NCBI RefSeq assembly: GCF_003362725.1
Contig: NZ_QKTV01000006.1
Coordinates: 62,001-126,000, forward strand
Source: Winogradskyella aurantiaca
GTDB lineage: Bacteria > Bacteroidota > Bacteroidia > Flavobacteriales > Flavobacteriaceae
Length of the DNA stretch: 64,000 bases
Direction: 5' to 3'
Position 1 is the first letter of the stretch. Each line of letters begins with the position of its first letter. Under the pieces are notes generated by a model that saw only the letters and a program-made list of their open reading frames with translations, did not search any database and had not been told where the DNA came from. This document shows positions 19,766 through 27,284 of this stretch, piece after piece. Position numbers and translations under genes: made by a program.

Positions 19766-20497
19766 ATGATGATAAAACGTAACACCTTCATAATTTGCAT
19801 ATTACTGTCTTCATTTCTACAGGCTCAAAATACGGGCGAGGTTGACTCGATAGCCGTACGTCTACTGGACAAAATGACAGGAGTTATTGGCGATCTTAAT
19901 TCACTTTCTGTTGATGTAAGAACCGAAAATGACTTTGAAAACGATCTTTTTGAAAACGAGCGCCATTTTGGAACCCATTCGATGAAGTTTAATGGTCCAA
20001 GTAAAATGACCATCCATAGTCATGGTGATAAAGGCAATAGAGCAATTTGGTATAATAGTGAATACCTAACGTATTATTCTTTTGATGAAAACAACTATGT
20101 TCGTTTTGAAGTACCTGATACTACAATAAAAATGGTTGATTCGGTGAATGCCAAGTTCGGAATAAAATTTCCAGCAATTGACATATTTTATCCTGACTTA
20201 ACAGATGACATTCTGGACTATTTTGATCATGTGAAATTTTTAGGGCTTAAGACTGTTGAAAATGTGGAGTGCTTTCATGTCATGGCTTTCAATAAAGAAA
20301 CGAGTTTACAAATTTGGATTACCAATGACGCTATGTATCTTCCTCATAAATATTTGTTTATTGAAAAGGACAATAATCACATGCAACACGAAGGAACTTT
20401 TGCTAACTGGTCCTTTAATCCTTACATACCTGATGAGGTATTTGAATTTACGCCACCAAAAAATGCCAAATTAATAAGTATCATGTCTAAATCTTAA
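19766..20497 (+). CDS. DUF2092 family periplasmic protein (LolA-like fold expected)
   Basis: 243-aa protein with a Sec signal (cleavage near FLQAQ). The remainder resembles DUF2092 proteins: a helix with DKMTGVIGDLNSLSVDVRTEND, then antiparallel strands (HSMKFNGPSKMTIHSHGDKGNRAIWYN, NVECFHVMAFNKETSLQIWI) and a C-terminal DEVFEFTPPKNAKLI. Such proteins are thought to adopt a LolA/LolB-like half-barrel, which would suit lipid binding; this is inference. The DUF6515 gene starts 12 bp downstream. Confidence 0.75.
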   Translation: MMIKRNTFIICILLSSFLQAQNTGEVDSIAVRLLDKMTGVIGDLNSLSVDVRTENDFENDLFENERHFGTHSMKFNGPSKMTIHSHGDKGNRAIWYNSEYLTYYSFDENNYVRFEVPDTTIKMVDSVNAKFGIKFPAIDIFYPDLTDDILDYFDHVKFLGLKTVENVECFHVMAFNKETSLQIWITNDAMYLPHKYLFIEKDNNHMQHEGTFANWSFNPYIPDEVFEFTPPKNAKLISIMSKS

Positions 20498-20509
20498 TTT
20501 CACAGCCAG

Positions 20510-21568
20510 ATGTCTTCAAAATATTTACATATAAGTTTAGGTTTTATATTCGCCTTTTTACTTCTCTTAACACCAGAACATCTTGAAGCACAACGTATGC
20601 GTCATGGTGGTGGTGGCGGACGTTCAATGTCACACCAGAGTAGAAATGTGAGTCGTCCATCTACAAATAGATCAAGAACAACAAAACCGAAGACTACCAA
20701 TCGTTCAACTAACAGATCGTCAACCTCAAATAGGTCTTTTAATGGGAGCCGAAATAAATCAACAAATAGATCTAGCAGCACCAACAAAAAGACTTCGAAT
20801 GTAAAGAATAGAACTTCAAATCGCAGTACTACTAATTCTAAGAATAGAGCTACCAACCGATCTACAGACCGCAGTAAAAACACCAGAAATGTTGATCGAA
20901 GCAATAAGGGAAATAACAATCGGGTCGGGAACAAAAACAACATTAATATAGATCGGAGCAAAAATGTTACCATAAACAATCGAAACACCTATGTTAGAGG
21001 AGGTACGCGTGCCTACGTACGACCTCCATACCGCTATGGTGGATTTCATTACTATTGCCATAGGCCCTATTTTTGGCATCCCTATACTCCATTTTACTGG
21101 GGATCGTGGTATCACCCTTGGGGGTACTTTGTAGCTACTATTGCCACCACAGCCATTATAGTGAGTATTGTAGACAGCGGAGATAATAACAAAGAGAAAG
21201 AGGAGGAAGAAGAATACCATTATGACAATGGGACCTATTACTTGAAAACCCCTGAAGGTTTTGTGGCTGTGCAAGCCCCTGTAGGTGCTCAAGTACCTGA
21301 AATCCCCAAAGAGGCCGAAAAGGTTGAAATCGATGGCAGCGACAAGACTAATTATTATGTAGCTGGAGCCTTCTATGAGCAAAATGAAGATGGCTACATC
21401 GTTATTCCTGCTACTGCAGGAACTATAGTGCCTAACCTTCCTGAAGGTGGAGAAGAAGTAAAAATTGGTGAACAAACCTATGTACAGTTTGGAGAAACGT
21501 ACTATCAACCAATACAAGTAGATGGTAAAGATATGTATGAAATTGTGGATGTTCGCCCAGCAGAATAA
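20510..21568 (+). CDS. DUF6515 family protein with Arg/Ser/Asn/Thr-rich low-complexity region
   Basis: 352-aa protein. A signal peptide (cleavage near HLEAQ) precedes a region of about 130 residues built from degenerate repeats such as TNRSSTSNRS and KSTNRSSSTNKK, then an aromatic His/Tyr/Trp/Pro patch (YRYGGFHYYCHRPYFWHPY), a single hydrophobic segment (YFVATIATTAIIVSIVDSG), an acidic run EKEEEEEYHYD, and a C-terminal part with two tandem similar units (DNGTYYLKTPEGFVAVQAPVGAQVPEIPKEAEKVEI and EQNEDGYIVIPATAGTIVPNLPEGGEEVKI). The last units match the DUF6515 pattern. The basic repeat could bind surface polymers or nucleic acids; not established. A terminator follows. Confidence 0.82.
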   Translation: MSSKYLHISLGFIFAFLLLLTPEHLEAQRMRHGGGGGRSMSHQSRNVSRPSTNRSRTTKPKTTNRSTNRSSTSNRSFNGSRNKSTNRSSSTNKKTSNVKNRTSNRSTTNSKNRATNRSTDRSKNTRNVDRSNKGNNNRVGNKNNINIDRSKNVTINNRNTYVRGGTRAYVRPPYRYGGFHYYCHRPYFWHPYTPFYWGSWYHPWGYFVATIATTAIIVSIVDSGDNNKEKEEEEEYHYDNGTYYLKTPEGFVAVQAPVGAQVPEIPKEAEKVEIDGSDKTNYYVAGAFYEQNEDGYIVIPATAGTIVPNLPEGGEEVKIGEQTYVQFGETYYQPIQVDGKDMYEIVDVRPAE

Positions 21569-21588
21569 AACGCGATTCTAAATATATC

Positions 21589-21622
21589 AGGGGCGTCCAT
21601 GATGGCGCCTCTTTTTTTTTGT
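21589..21622 (+). terminator. Rho-independent terminator after the DUF6515 gene
   Basis: Arms AGGGGCG (21589-21595) and CGCCTCT (21606-21612, one G-T pair) enclose a short loop and are followed by a run of nine T. Confidence 0.8.
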
Positions 21623-21677
21623 TTTAATTGATAGTTAAACTAACTGAATATCAAGGGTAAAAAAGATATCCAAAGAG

Positions 21678-21708
21678 TTGGCTTATCCAATAGTTTATCA
21701 TAAATTTG
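21678..21708 (+). promoter_or_regulatory. Promoter of rplM-rpsI
   Basis: TTG at 21678-21680 and a perfect Bacteroidota -7 box TAAATTTG at 21701-21708 are separated by 20 nt. The leader to the GTG start is 49 nt. Confidence 0.75.
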
Positions 21709-21757
21709 CAAACTCTTTTTCGGAAGAGGAAATGTTTAATAATCAAAACTATTTAGT

Positions 21758-22213
21758 GTGGACACATTAAGTTACAAAACGGTTTCAGCAAACAAAGCTA
21801 CTGTTAACAAGGAGTGGGTTGTTGTTGATGCTGATGGACAAAACTTAGGTCGCCTAGCCTCTAAAGTAGCAATCCTACTAAGAGGTAAACACAAAACAAA
21901 CTTTACTCCGCACGTTGATTGTGGTGATAACGTTATTGTTGTCAATGCAGAAAAAATCAACTTAACTGGTAACAAATGGACAGATAAAAGTTATATCCGT
22001 CATACAGGTTATCCAGGTGGACAAAGAAGCTTATCTGCTACAGAGTTGTTTGAAAAAGATCCAACAAGATTAGTAGAGAAGTCTGTGAAAGGCATGTTAC
22101 CTAAAAACAAACTTGGAGCAGAGTTGTTCCGTAACCTAACTGTTGTTGAAGGTGCTGAGCATGCACATGAAGCTCAAAAACCTAAAGCAATTAATTTAAA
22201 CGATTTTAATTAA
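21758..22213 (+). CDS. rplM: 50S ribosomal protein L13
   Basis: 151-aa ribosomal protein of the large subunit, one of the early assembly proteins. WVVVDADGQNLGRLASKVAILLRGKHK, NVIVVNAEKINLTG and GMLPKNKLG are the family landmarks. The start is GTG at 21758, giving MDTLSYKTVSANKATVNKEW, the normal N-terminus in flavobacteria. Its TAA overlaps the rpsI ATG by one base, so the two are translationally coupled as in most bacteria. Confidence 0.98.
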   Translation: MDTLSYKTVSANKATVNKEWVVVDADGQNLGRLASKVAILLRGKHKTNFTPHVDCGDNVIVVNAEKINLTGNKWTDKSYIRHTGYPGGQRSLSATELFEKDPTRLVEKSVKGMLPKNKLGAELFRNLTVVEGAEHAHEAQKPKAINLNDFN

Positions 22214-22599
22214 TGGAAGTAATTCACAAAATCGGCCGTAGAAAGACGGCTGTTGCCCGTGTATATGTTGCCAAAGGAAAAGGTAACATTACGGTGAACA
22301 AAAAAGCCATGGCGGAATATTTTCCTACTGCCCCATTGCAGTATAAGGTTAACCAACCTTTAGTCATGACTAACAATGATGGCAACTTTGATATTACTGT
22401 TAACGTATATGGAGGTGGTGTCACCGGCCAGGCAGAAGCCGTGCGTTTAGCTTTATCTCGCGCAATGTGTGAGTTAGATGCTGAAAACAGAGCAATATTA
22501 AAGCCAGAAGGTCTATTAACAAGAGATCCAAGAATGGTAGAGCGTAAGAAATTCGGTCAGAAGAAAGCGCGTAAGAAATTCCAGTTCTCTAAACGTTAA
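22213..22599 (+). CDS. rpsI: 30S ribosomal protein S9
   Basis: 128-aa small-subunit protein whose C-terminal tail contacts P-site tRNA. The typical start IHKIGRRKTAVARVYV and end KKFGQKKARKKFQFSKR (basic tail ending in KR) are present. It begins inside the stop codon of rplM and is followed by a strong hairpin before rpsB. Confidence 0.98.
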   Translation: MEVIHKIGRRKTAVARVYVAKGKGNITVNKKAMAEYFPTAPLQYKVNQPLVMTNNDGNFDITVNVYGGGVTGQAEAVRLALSRAMCELDAENRAILKPEGLLTRDPRMVERKKFGQKKARKKFQFSKR

Positions 22600-22615
22600 T
22601 ATCCAACAACTTATA

Positions 22616-22648
22616 TTCAGAACCTTGTTTCAAGGTTCTGAATGTTCT
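22616..22648 (+). terminator. Hairpin between rpsI and rpsB (terminator or attenuator)
   Basis: A perfect 12-bp inverted repeat, TTCAGAACCTTG (22616-22627) and CAAGGTTCTGAA (22631-22642), with a 3-nt loop. It is followed by T-rich but interrupted sequence, so termination may be partial. Confidence 0.6.
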
Positions 22649-22808
22649 TTATTTTTTGAATCAAGCTCGGTAAAACGAGCATTTATTAACCAGTGTTTGT
22701 TGCTCACGACCAAAGTGTCGGAGTTTAGTTTAGCATCTAAATGGTTAGGGCAGGCGAAAGCTTCCACCTTATCATTGCTAATTCAACAGAACGTAAACTA
22801 TTACAAAA
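22643..22808 (+). promoter_or_regulatory. Long leader upstream of rpsB, possible autoregulatory RNA
   Basis: 166 nt precede rpsB without a credible ORF. It contains hairpin GCTCG (22665-22669) with CGAGC (22676-22680), and conserved-looking segments around GTGTTTGTTGCTCACGACC and GGTTAGGGCAGGCGAAAGC. Ribosomal-protein leaders often bind their own product; here this is only a possibility. Confidence 0.35.
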
Positions 22809-23600
22809 ATGGAAAACGTAGAAGTAAAAGATCTACTAGAAGCAGGTGTACACTTTGGTCACCTCACAAGAAAATGGGATCCAAACATGGCTCCTTACAT
22901 TTATATGGAGCGCAATGGCATCCATATTATCAACCTTTACAAAACTGCAGCTAAAATTAGTGAAGCCTCTGAAGCGCTTAAAAAGATTGCTGCGTCTGGA
23001 AAGAAGATTCTTTTCGTTGCCACTAAAAAACAAGCTAAGGACATTGTTGCTGAGAAAGCTGCAGCCGTTAATCAACCTTACATTACAGAGCGTTGGCCAG
23101 GTGGTATGTTGACGAACTTTGTAACGATTAGAAAAGCCGTAAAGAAGATGGCTTCTATCGATCGTATGAAGAAAGATGGAACATTCAACTCACTTTCTAA
23201 GAAAGAACGTTTACAGGTGGATCGTCAACGTGCCAAATTAGAAAAGAACCTTGGTTCTATTAGTGATATGACACGTTTACCAGGTGCGATCTTTGTAGTT
23301 GATATCAAAAGAGAGCATATTGCTATTAAGGAAGCTCAAAAATTGAACATTCCAATTTTCGCTATGGTTGATACCAATTCAGACCCTCGTCAGGTTGACT
23401 TTTTAATTCCGTCTAATGATGACGCCTCTAAATCTATTGATAAAGTTTTAGGGATTGTGACTTCAGCAATTGCAGATGGTTTAGCAGAAAGAAAATCTGA
23501 GCGTGCAGAAAAAGATAATCAAGCGGCAAAGGCCGAGGCTGCTCCAGCTCCAAAAGCTGAGCCAGTAGTTGCAGCTGCTGCAGTACAAGAAGAAGAATAA
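22809..23600 (+). CDS. rpsB: 30S ribosomal protein S2
   Basis: 263-aa small-subunit protein. VKDLLEAGVHFGHLTRKWDPNM, YITERWPGGMLTNF and NIPIFAMVDTNSDP are family signatures. The C-terminus has an extra Ala/Glu/Pro-rich tail (about residues 235-263) seen in Bacteroidota S2. It is followed 39 bp later by tsf, the usual pairing. Confidence 0.98.
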   Translation: MENVEVKDLLEAGVHFGHLTRKWDPNMAPYIYMERNGIHIINLYKTAAKISEASEALKKIAASGKKILFVATKKQAKDIVAEKAAAVNQPYITERWPGGMLTNFVTIRKAVKKMASIDRMKKDGTFNSLSKKERLQVDRQRAKLEKNLGSISDMTRLPGAIFVVDIKREHIAIKEAQKLNIPIFAMVDTNSDPRQVDFLIPSNDDASKSIDKVLGIVTSAIADGLAERKSERAEKDNQAAKAEAAPAPKAEPVVAAAAVQEEE

Positions 23601-23639
23601 ATAACTTAATAGTTTAGCATTTCGCTAGAAAGGAATAAA

Positions 23640-24470
23640 ATGGAAAATACAGTAAAAATTACAGCTGCCGAAGTTAATAAGCTAAGAAAAGCTACAGGCG
23701 CTGGAATGATGGATTGTAAAAAAGCCTTAGTTGAGGCTAACGGGGATTTTGATAAGGCTATCGAGATCTTACGTAAAAAAGGACAGAAGGTTGCTGCTAA
23801 AAGAGCAGACAGAGAGTCTACTGAAGGAGCTGCTATTTCAAAAGTAAATGGTGCTCGTACTTCTGGAGTTTCTATCGTATTAGGATGTGAAACTGATTTT
23901 GTTGGTAAGAACGAAAACTTCGTAAACTTAGCACATGAATTAGCTGAACTTGCTTTAAATTACAGTTCTAAAGAAGAATTTTTAGCAGCGGATTTCAATG
24001 GTATGACTGTTGCAGATAAATTAATCGAGCAGACTGGTGTTATTGGTGAAAAACTAGACATCAATGCTTTTGAAAAAATAGAAGCTCCGTTTGTTGGTTC
24101 TTATATCCACGCTGGAAACAAGATTGCAACTTTAGTTGGTTTATCTGCTAGTGCTGAGGGTGCTGAAGTAGTTGCTAAGGATGTAGCGATGCAAGTTGCT
24201 GCCATGAATCCAATCGCCTTAAATGAGGATGAAGTTAATGCCGCAGTGATTGAAAAAGAAATCGAGATTGCTAAAGACCAATTACGTCAGGAAGGAAAGC
24301 CTGAAGCAATGTTGGATAATATTGCCAAAGGTAAATTAAAGCGTTTCTTTAAAGATAACACCTTAGTAAATCAAGCTTTCATCAAGGATAGCAAGGTTAG
24401 CGTTAAGGATTATGTAAAGACTATAGGAGATGTAGCTGTTACCAGTTTCAAGCGCGTAGCTCTTGGCTAG
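23640..24470 (+). CDS. tsf: Elongation factor Ts
   Basis: 276-aa nucleotide exchange factor for EF-Tu. The N-terminal UBA-like module has VNKLRKATGAGMMDCKKALVEANGDFDKAIEIL, and the TDFV motif (GCETDFVGKNENF) contacts EF-Tu. Cotranscribed with rpsB, and ended by a strong terminator. Confidence 0.98.
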   Translation: MENTVKITAAEVNKLRKATGAGMMDCKKALVEANGDFDKAIEILRKKGQKVAAKRADRESTEGAAISKVNGARTSGVSIVLGCETDFVGKNENFVNLAHELAELALNYSSKEEFLAADFNGMTVADKLIEQTGVIGEKLDINAFEKIEAPFVGSYIHAGNKIATLVGLSASAEGAEVVAKDVAMQVAAMNPIALNEDEVNAAVIEKEIEIAKDQLRQEGKPEAMLDNIAKGKLKRFFKDNTLVNQAFIKDSKVSVKDYVKTIGDVAVTSFKRVALG

Positions 24471-24493
24471 ATTTTAGCTTATACATACAATTT

Positions 24494-24526
24494 AAAAGCC
24501 TTTTCAGTATTGAAAAGGCTTTTTTC
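24494..24526 (+). terminator. Rho-independent terminator after tsf
   Basis: Perfect 13-bp stem AAAAGCCTTTTCA (24494-24506) with TGAAAAGGCTTTT (24511-24523), 4-nt loop, then T-run. Confidence 0.9.
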
Positions 24527-24564
24527 TTAGACTTAATTAGCTTTTAAAGAAGTTAATAATTGTT

Positions 24565-24572
24565 TAGTTTTG
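24565..24572 (+). promoter_or_regulatory. -7 box of the pyrH-frr promoter
   Basis: TAGTTTTG fits TAnnTTTG exactly and lies 41 nt before the pyrH ATG, just after the tsf terminator. No convincing -33 TTG is seen. Confidence 0.5.
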
Positions 24573-24613
24573 CTAAACTTCGAAAAACTGAATTTAACCG
24601 ATTATTAGCACTG

Positions 24614-25321
24614 ATGAAATTTAAAAGAATACTCTTAAAACTATCTGGAGAGGCATTAATGGGCAATCGAAATTATGGAATTGACCCTGAAAGATTAGCT
24701 GAATACGCCAAGGATATTAAAGATATTGTTGACAAAGGTGTGGAGGTAGCAATTGTCATTGGTGGCGGCAATATATTTAGAGGTGTTGCTGGGGCAAGTG
24801 TTGGTATGGATCGAGTTCAAGGAGATCATATGGGCATGTTGGCAACTGTTATAAACGGCCTTGCTCTCCAAGGAGCCTTAGAAGATTCCGGACTTCCAAC
24901 AAGACTTCAGACGGCTATAAAAATCAATGAAGTTGCTGAACCCTTCATTAGAAGGAGAGCCATACGTCATCTTGAGAAAGGACGCGTCGTTATATTTGGC
25001 GGTGGAACAGGAAACCCTTATTTCACAACTGATTCTGCTGCGGTACTAAGAGCTATTGAGATTGAAGCAGATGCTATTTTAAAAGGAACTCGGGTAGATG
25101 GAATTTACACAGCTGATCCGGAAAAAGACGAATCAGCAATTAAATTTGACCATATTACCTTTGAAGAAGTCCTTAAAAAAGGGTTAAAAGTGATGGATAC
25201 TACCGCTTTTACCTTGAGTCAAGAAAACAAATTACCTATTATTGTATTTGATATGAATAAAAAGGGTAACCTTTTGAAGCTCATATCGGGTGAAAAAATA
25301 GGAACCACTGTAGATCTATAA
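24614..25321 (+). CDS. pyrH: UMP kinase
   Basis: Phosphorylates UMP to UDP in pyrimidine nucleotide synthesis; hexameric cytosolic enzyme of the amino-acid kinase family. 235 aa from ATG 24614 ([15 protein letters not shown]); a longer frame from TTG 24560 crosses the promoter box and is rejected. [43 protein letters not shown] and DGIYTADP are diagnostic. The frr gene follows 10 bp downstream. Confidence 0.98.
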   Translation: MKFKRILLKLSGEALMGNRNYGIDPERLAEYAKDIKDIVDKGVEVAIVIGGGNIFRGVAGASVGMDRVQGDHMGMLATVINGLALQGALEDSGLPTRLQTAIKINEVAEPFIRRRAIRHLEKGRVVIFGGGTGNPYFTTDSAAVLRAIEIEADAILKGTRVDGIYTADPEKDESAIKFDHITFEEVLKKGLKVMDTTAFTLSQENKLPIIVFDMNKKGNLLKLISGEKIGTTVDL

Positions 25322-25331
25322 GTTTTTAATC

Positions 25332-25886
25332 ATGGAAGAAGAGATTCAATTTATTCTGGATACAGCTAAGGAAGCAATGGACAAAGCTGTTCATCACTTG
25401 GAAAAACAACTTGTTAACATTAGAGCTGGAAAGGCAAGCCCTTCTATGTTAGGCAGTGTTATGGTTGAGTATTATGGATCGCAGACCCCATTAAATCAGG
25501 TGGCTAATGTCAACACACCTGATGGTAGAACTATTACGGTGCAACCCTGGGAAAAAACAATGCTTCAAGAAATTGAACGTGGGATTATGATCGCCAATCT
25601 TGGGTTTAATCCAATGAATAATGGTGAATCCATTATTATTAATGTGCCACCACTTACAGAAGAACGTAGAAAGGAGCTTGCAAAACAAGCTAAAGCCGAG
25701 GCCGAGGATGCCAAAATCGGGGTGAGAAATGCCCGGAAAGAAGCAAATCATGATATAAAAAAATCAGATGCTTCTGAAGATGTTCAATCCAATGCTGAGA
25801 TTGATATACAAGAAATGACAGATAACTACGTTAAGAAGATCGATGCCATTCTAGATACTAAAGAAAATGAGATCATGACTGTTTAA
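25332..25886 (+). CDS. frr: Ribosome recycling factor
   Basis: 184-aa factor that splits post-termination ribosomes with EF-G. Landmarks: LVNIRAGKASPSMLG, VEYYGSQTPLNQVANV, WEKTMLQEIERGIMIANLGFNP and PPLTEERRKELAKQAK. Pairing with pyrH is the common bacterial arrangement. Confidence 0.98.
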   Translation: MEEEIQFILDTAKEAMDKAVHHLEKQLVNIRAGKASPSMLGSVMVEYYGSQTPLNQVANVNTPDGRTITVQPWEKTMLQEIERGIMIANLGFNPMNNGESIIINVPPLTEERRKELAKQAKAEAEDAKIGVRNARKEANHDIKKSDASEDVQSNAEIDIQEMTDNYVKKIDAILDTKENEIMTV

Positions 25887-25932
25887 TGAGCAGTTATTTC
25901 TTTTTGTTCTTTCCTCATTTAATATCATCTTA

Positions 25933-27210
25933 ATGCTAAGAGCCTTTTGTATTGTCTTTATTCTTTTTGTAACAATACAAATTCAGGCCCAAGTCCCCAG
26001 CGAAGCTGAAAAAAAAACCATCTTTAATGACTCACTTAAAAAAGTAGAGTTTCTTAGTAATATTGGTGTTGGATATTTCCCAACCAAATATTTTAAAATT
26101 GATTTAAGATCTCTTTTTAAACTCAATCAATACGAAGGTGTAAGAACAGGGCTTGGCGGTATTACTACTGACGCATTATCCAAACGATTCCGCTTGAATG
26201 GATATTTTGCGTATGGGTTTAAAGACCAGACCTGGAAATACAGTTTTGGAGGCGGTATGAGATTAGGGCAACTGAACTCTAATTCATGGTTGAACTACAG
26301 TTATACAAACGATATTACAGAAACGGGGAGTTCTACTTTTTTAACGGACAAACGCTTCTTTTCTTTTTTTGAACCACGACTCATTAATATAAGCTTGTTT
26401 CACAAGCATTTAACCCATGCAGTCTCAATAGAACATAAAATCACAAACCATCTTTTATCCGAATTGCGATTTGCTGTAAGTGATGTCACCCCCACATACG
26501 ACTATATTTTTGTTTTGAACAATCAGGAGTTTCGAAGATTCGATCAAAGTCTTCTGAAATTAAGCCTGCAGTGGTCACCATTTAGTGTTTATGAATATGA
26601 TGACAAGCGCCTAGTCGAGGTGAAGGATGGCTATCCTAAATTTACGTTACAGGGTACTCAAAGTATTAAAGGGCTCTTTAAAAGTGATTTCAACTTTAGT
26701 AAAATAGATTTTAGAACGGTTTATCAAATTTTCCATAGAAACAGGGCCATCTCAAGGTTTACTATTGTAGCAGGATTGGCAGTTGGTGAGACGCCACTCA
26801 CTAATTTATATCATGCCTATCCTAATAACATCAATAAGACAACTATACTACAACGCTTTACTGTTGCTGGCCTCAATAGTTTTGAAACCATGTATTTCAA
26901 TGAGTTTTTTAGTGATCGATTTGCCACTTTCCAGTTTAAGCACTTTCTAAAACCTTTTGAAGTAACACAATGGTTTAAGCCACAACTTGTACTTATTACA
27001 AGACATGCCATTGGTGACATGAACAATATTGATCGACATCAGAATATAACATTTGACACGCTCGACAAATTTTATTCTGAATCTGGTTTTGAAATTAATA
27101 AGCTCATTTTTGGTTTTGGTTTAAGTTTCGCTTATCGCTACGGTAGTTATCACCTCCCTGTCTGGGAGGATAATTTATCTTTTAAATTTACTTTTAATCT
27201 TACGTTTTAA
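25933..27210 (+). CDS. Outer-membrane beta-barrel protein resembling the C-terminal part of DUF5686 proteins
   Basis: 425-aa protein with a signal peptide (cleavage near IQAQ). The sequence is a series of amphipathic strands; the segments FNSDFNFSKIDFRTVYQ-like, NSFETMYFNEFFSDRFATFQFKHFL and the terminal YGSYHLPVWEDNLSFKFTF resemble the barrel half of the DUF5686/carboxypeptidase-regulatory-like family, but the N-terminal domain of those roughly 800-aa proteins is absent. No frameshift is evident and the signal peptide is intact, so this looks like a genuine short form. The ligand is unknown. Confidence 0.65.
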   Translation: MLRAFCIVFILFVTIQIQAQVPSEAEKKTIFNDSLKKVEFLSNIGVGYFPTKYFKIDLRSLFKLNQYEGVRTGLGGITTDALSKRFRLNGYFAYGFKDQTWKYSFGGGMRLGQLNSNSWLNYSYTNDITETGSSTFLTDKRFFSFFEPRLINISLFHKHLTHAVSIEHKITNHLLSELRFAVSDVTPTYDYIFVLNNQEFRRFDQSLLKLSLQWSPFSVYEYDDKRLVEVKDGYPKFTLQGTQSIKGLFKSDFNFSKIDFRTVYQIFHRNRAISRFTIVAGLAVGETPLTNLYHAYPNNINKTTILQRFTVAGLNSFETMYFNEFFSDRFATFQFKHFLKPFEVTQWFKPQLVLITRHAIGDMNNIDRHQNITFDTLDKFYSESGFEINKLIFGFGLSFAYRYGSYHLPVWEDNLSFKFTFNLTF

Positions 27211-27257
27211 ACGGGTGATTAAATTGTTAAGATTAACAGTAATCCTCTGCTTTTTCC

Positions 27258-27265
27258 TACCTTTG
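27258..27265 (+). promoter_or_regulatory. -7 box of the MMPL exporter promoter
   Basis: TACCTTTG is a perfect TAnnTTTG box, followed by 19 nt before the ATG. No good -33 element at the usual distance. Confidence 0.5.
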
Positions 27266-27284
27266 CCGCTGATTTTAAGCCCGT

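Noticed and set aside
9309-21104. 16-bp match CCATTTTACTGGGGAT at 9309 and 21089
   Set aside because: About one such exact 16-mer pair is expected by chance in 64 kb; one copy is ordinary coding sequence.
20602-21517. Long antisense ORFs opposite the DUF6515 gene
   Set aside because: Composition is the mirror of the low-complexity coding strand (Leu/Phe/Val runs); no start context or family.
22625-22954. 109-codon ORF starting in the rpsB leader
   Set aside because: It runs out of frame into rpsB and has no protein-like pattern; a shadow of the leader and S2.
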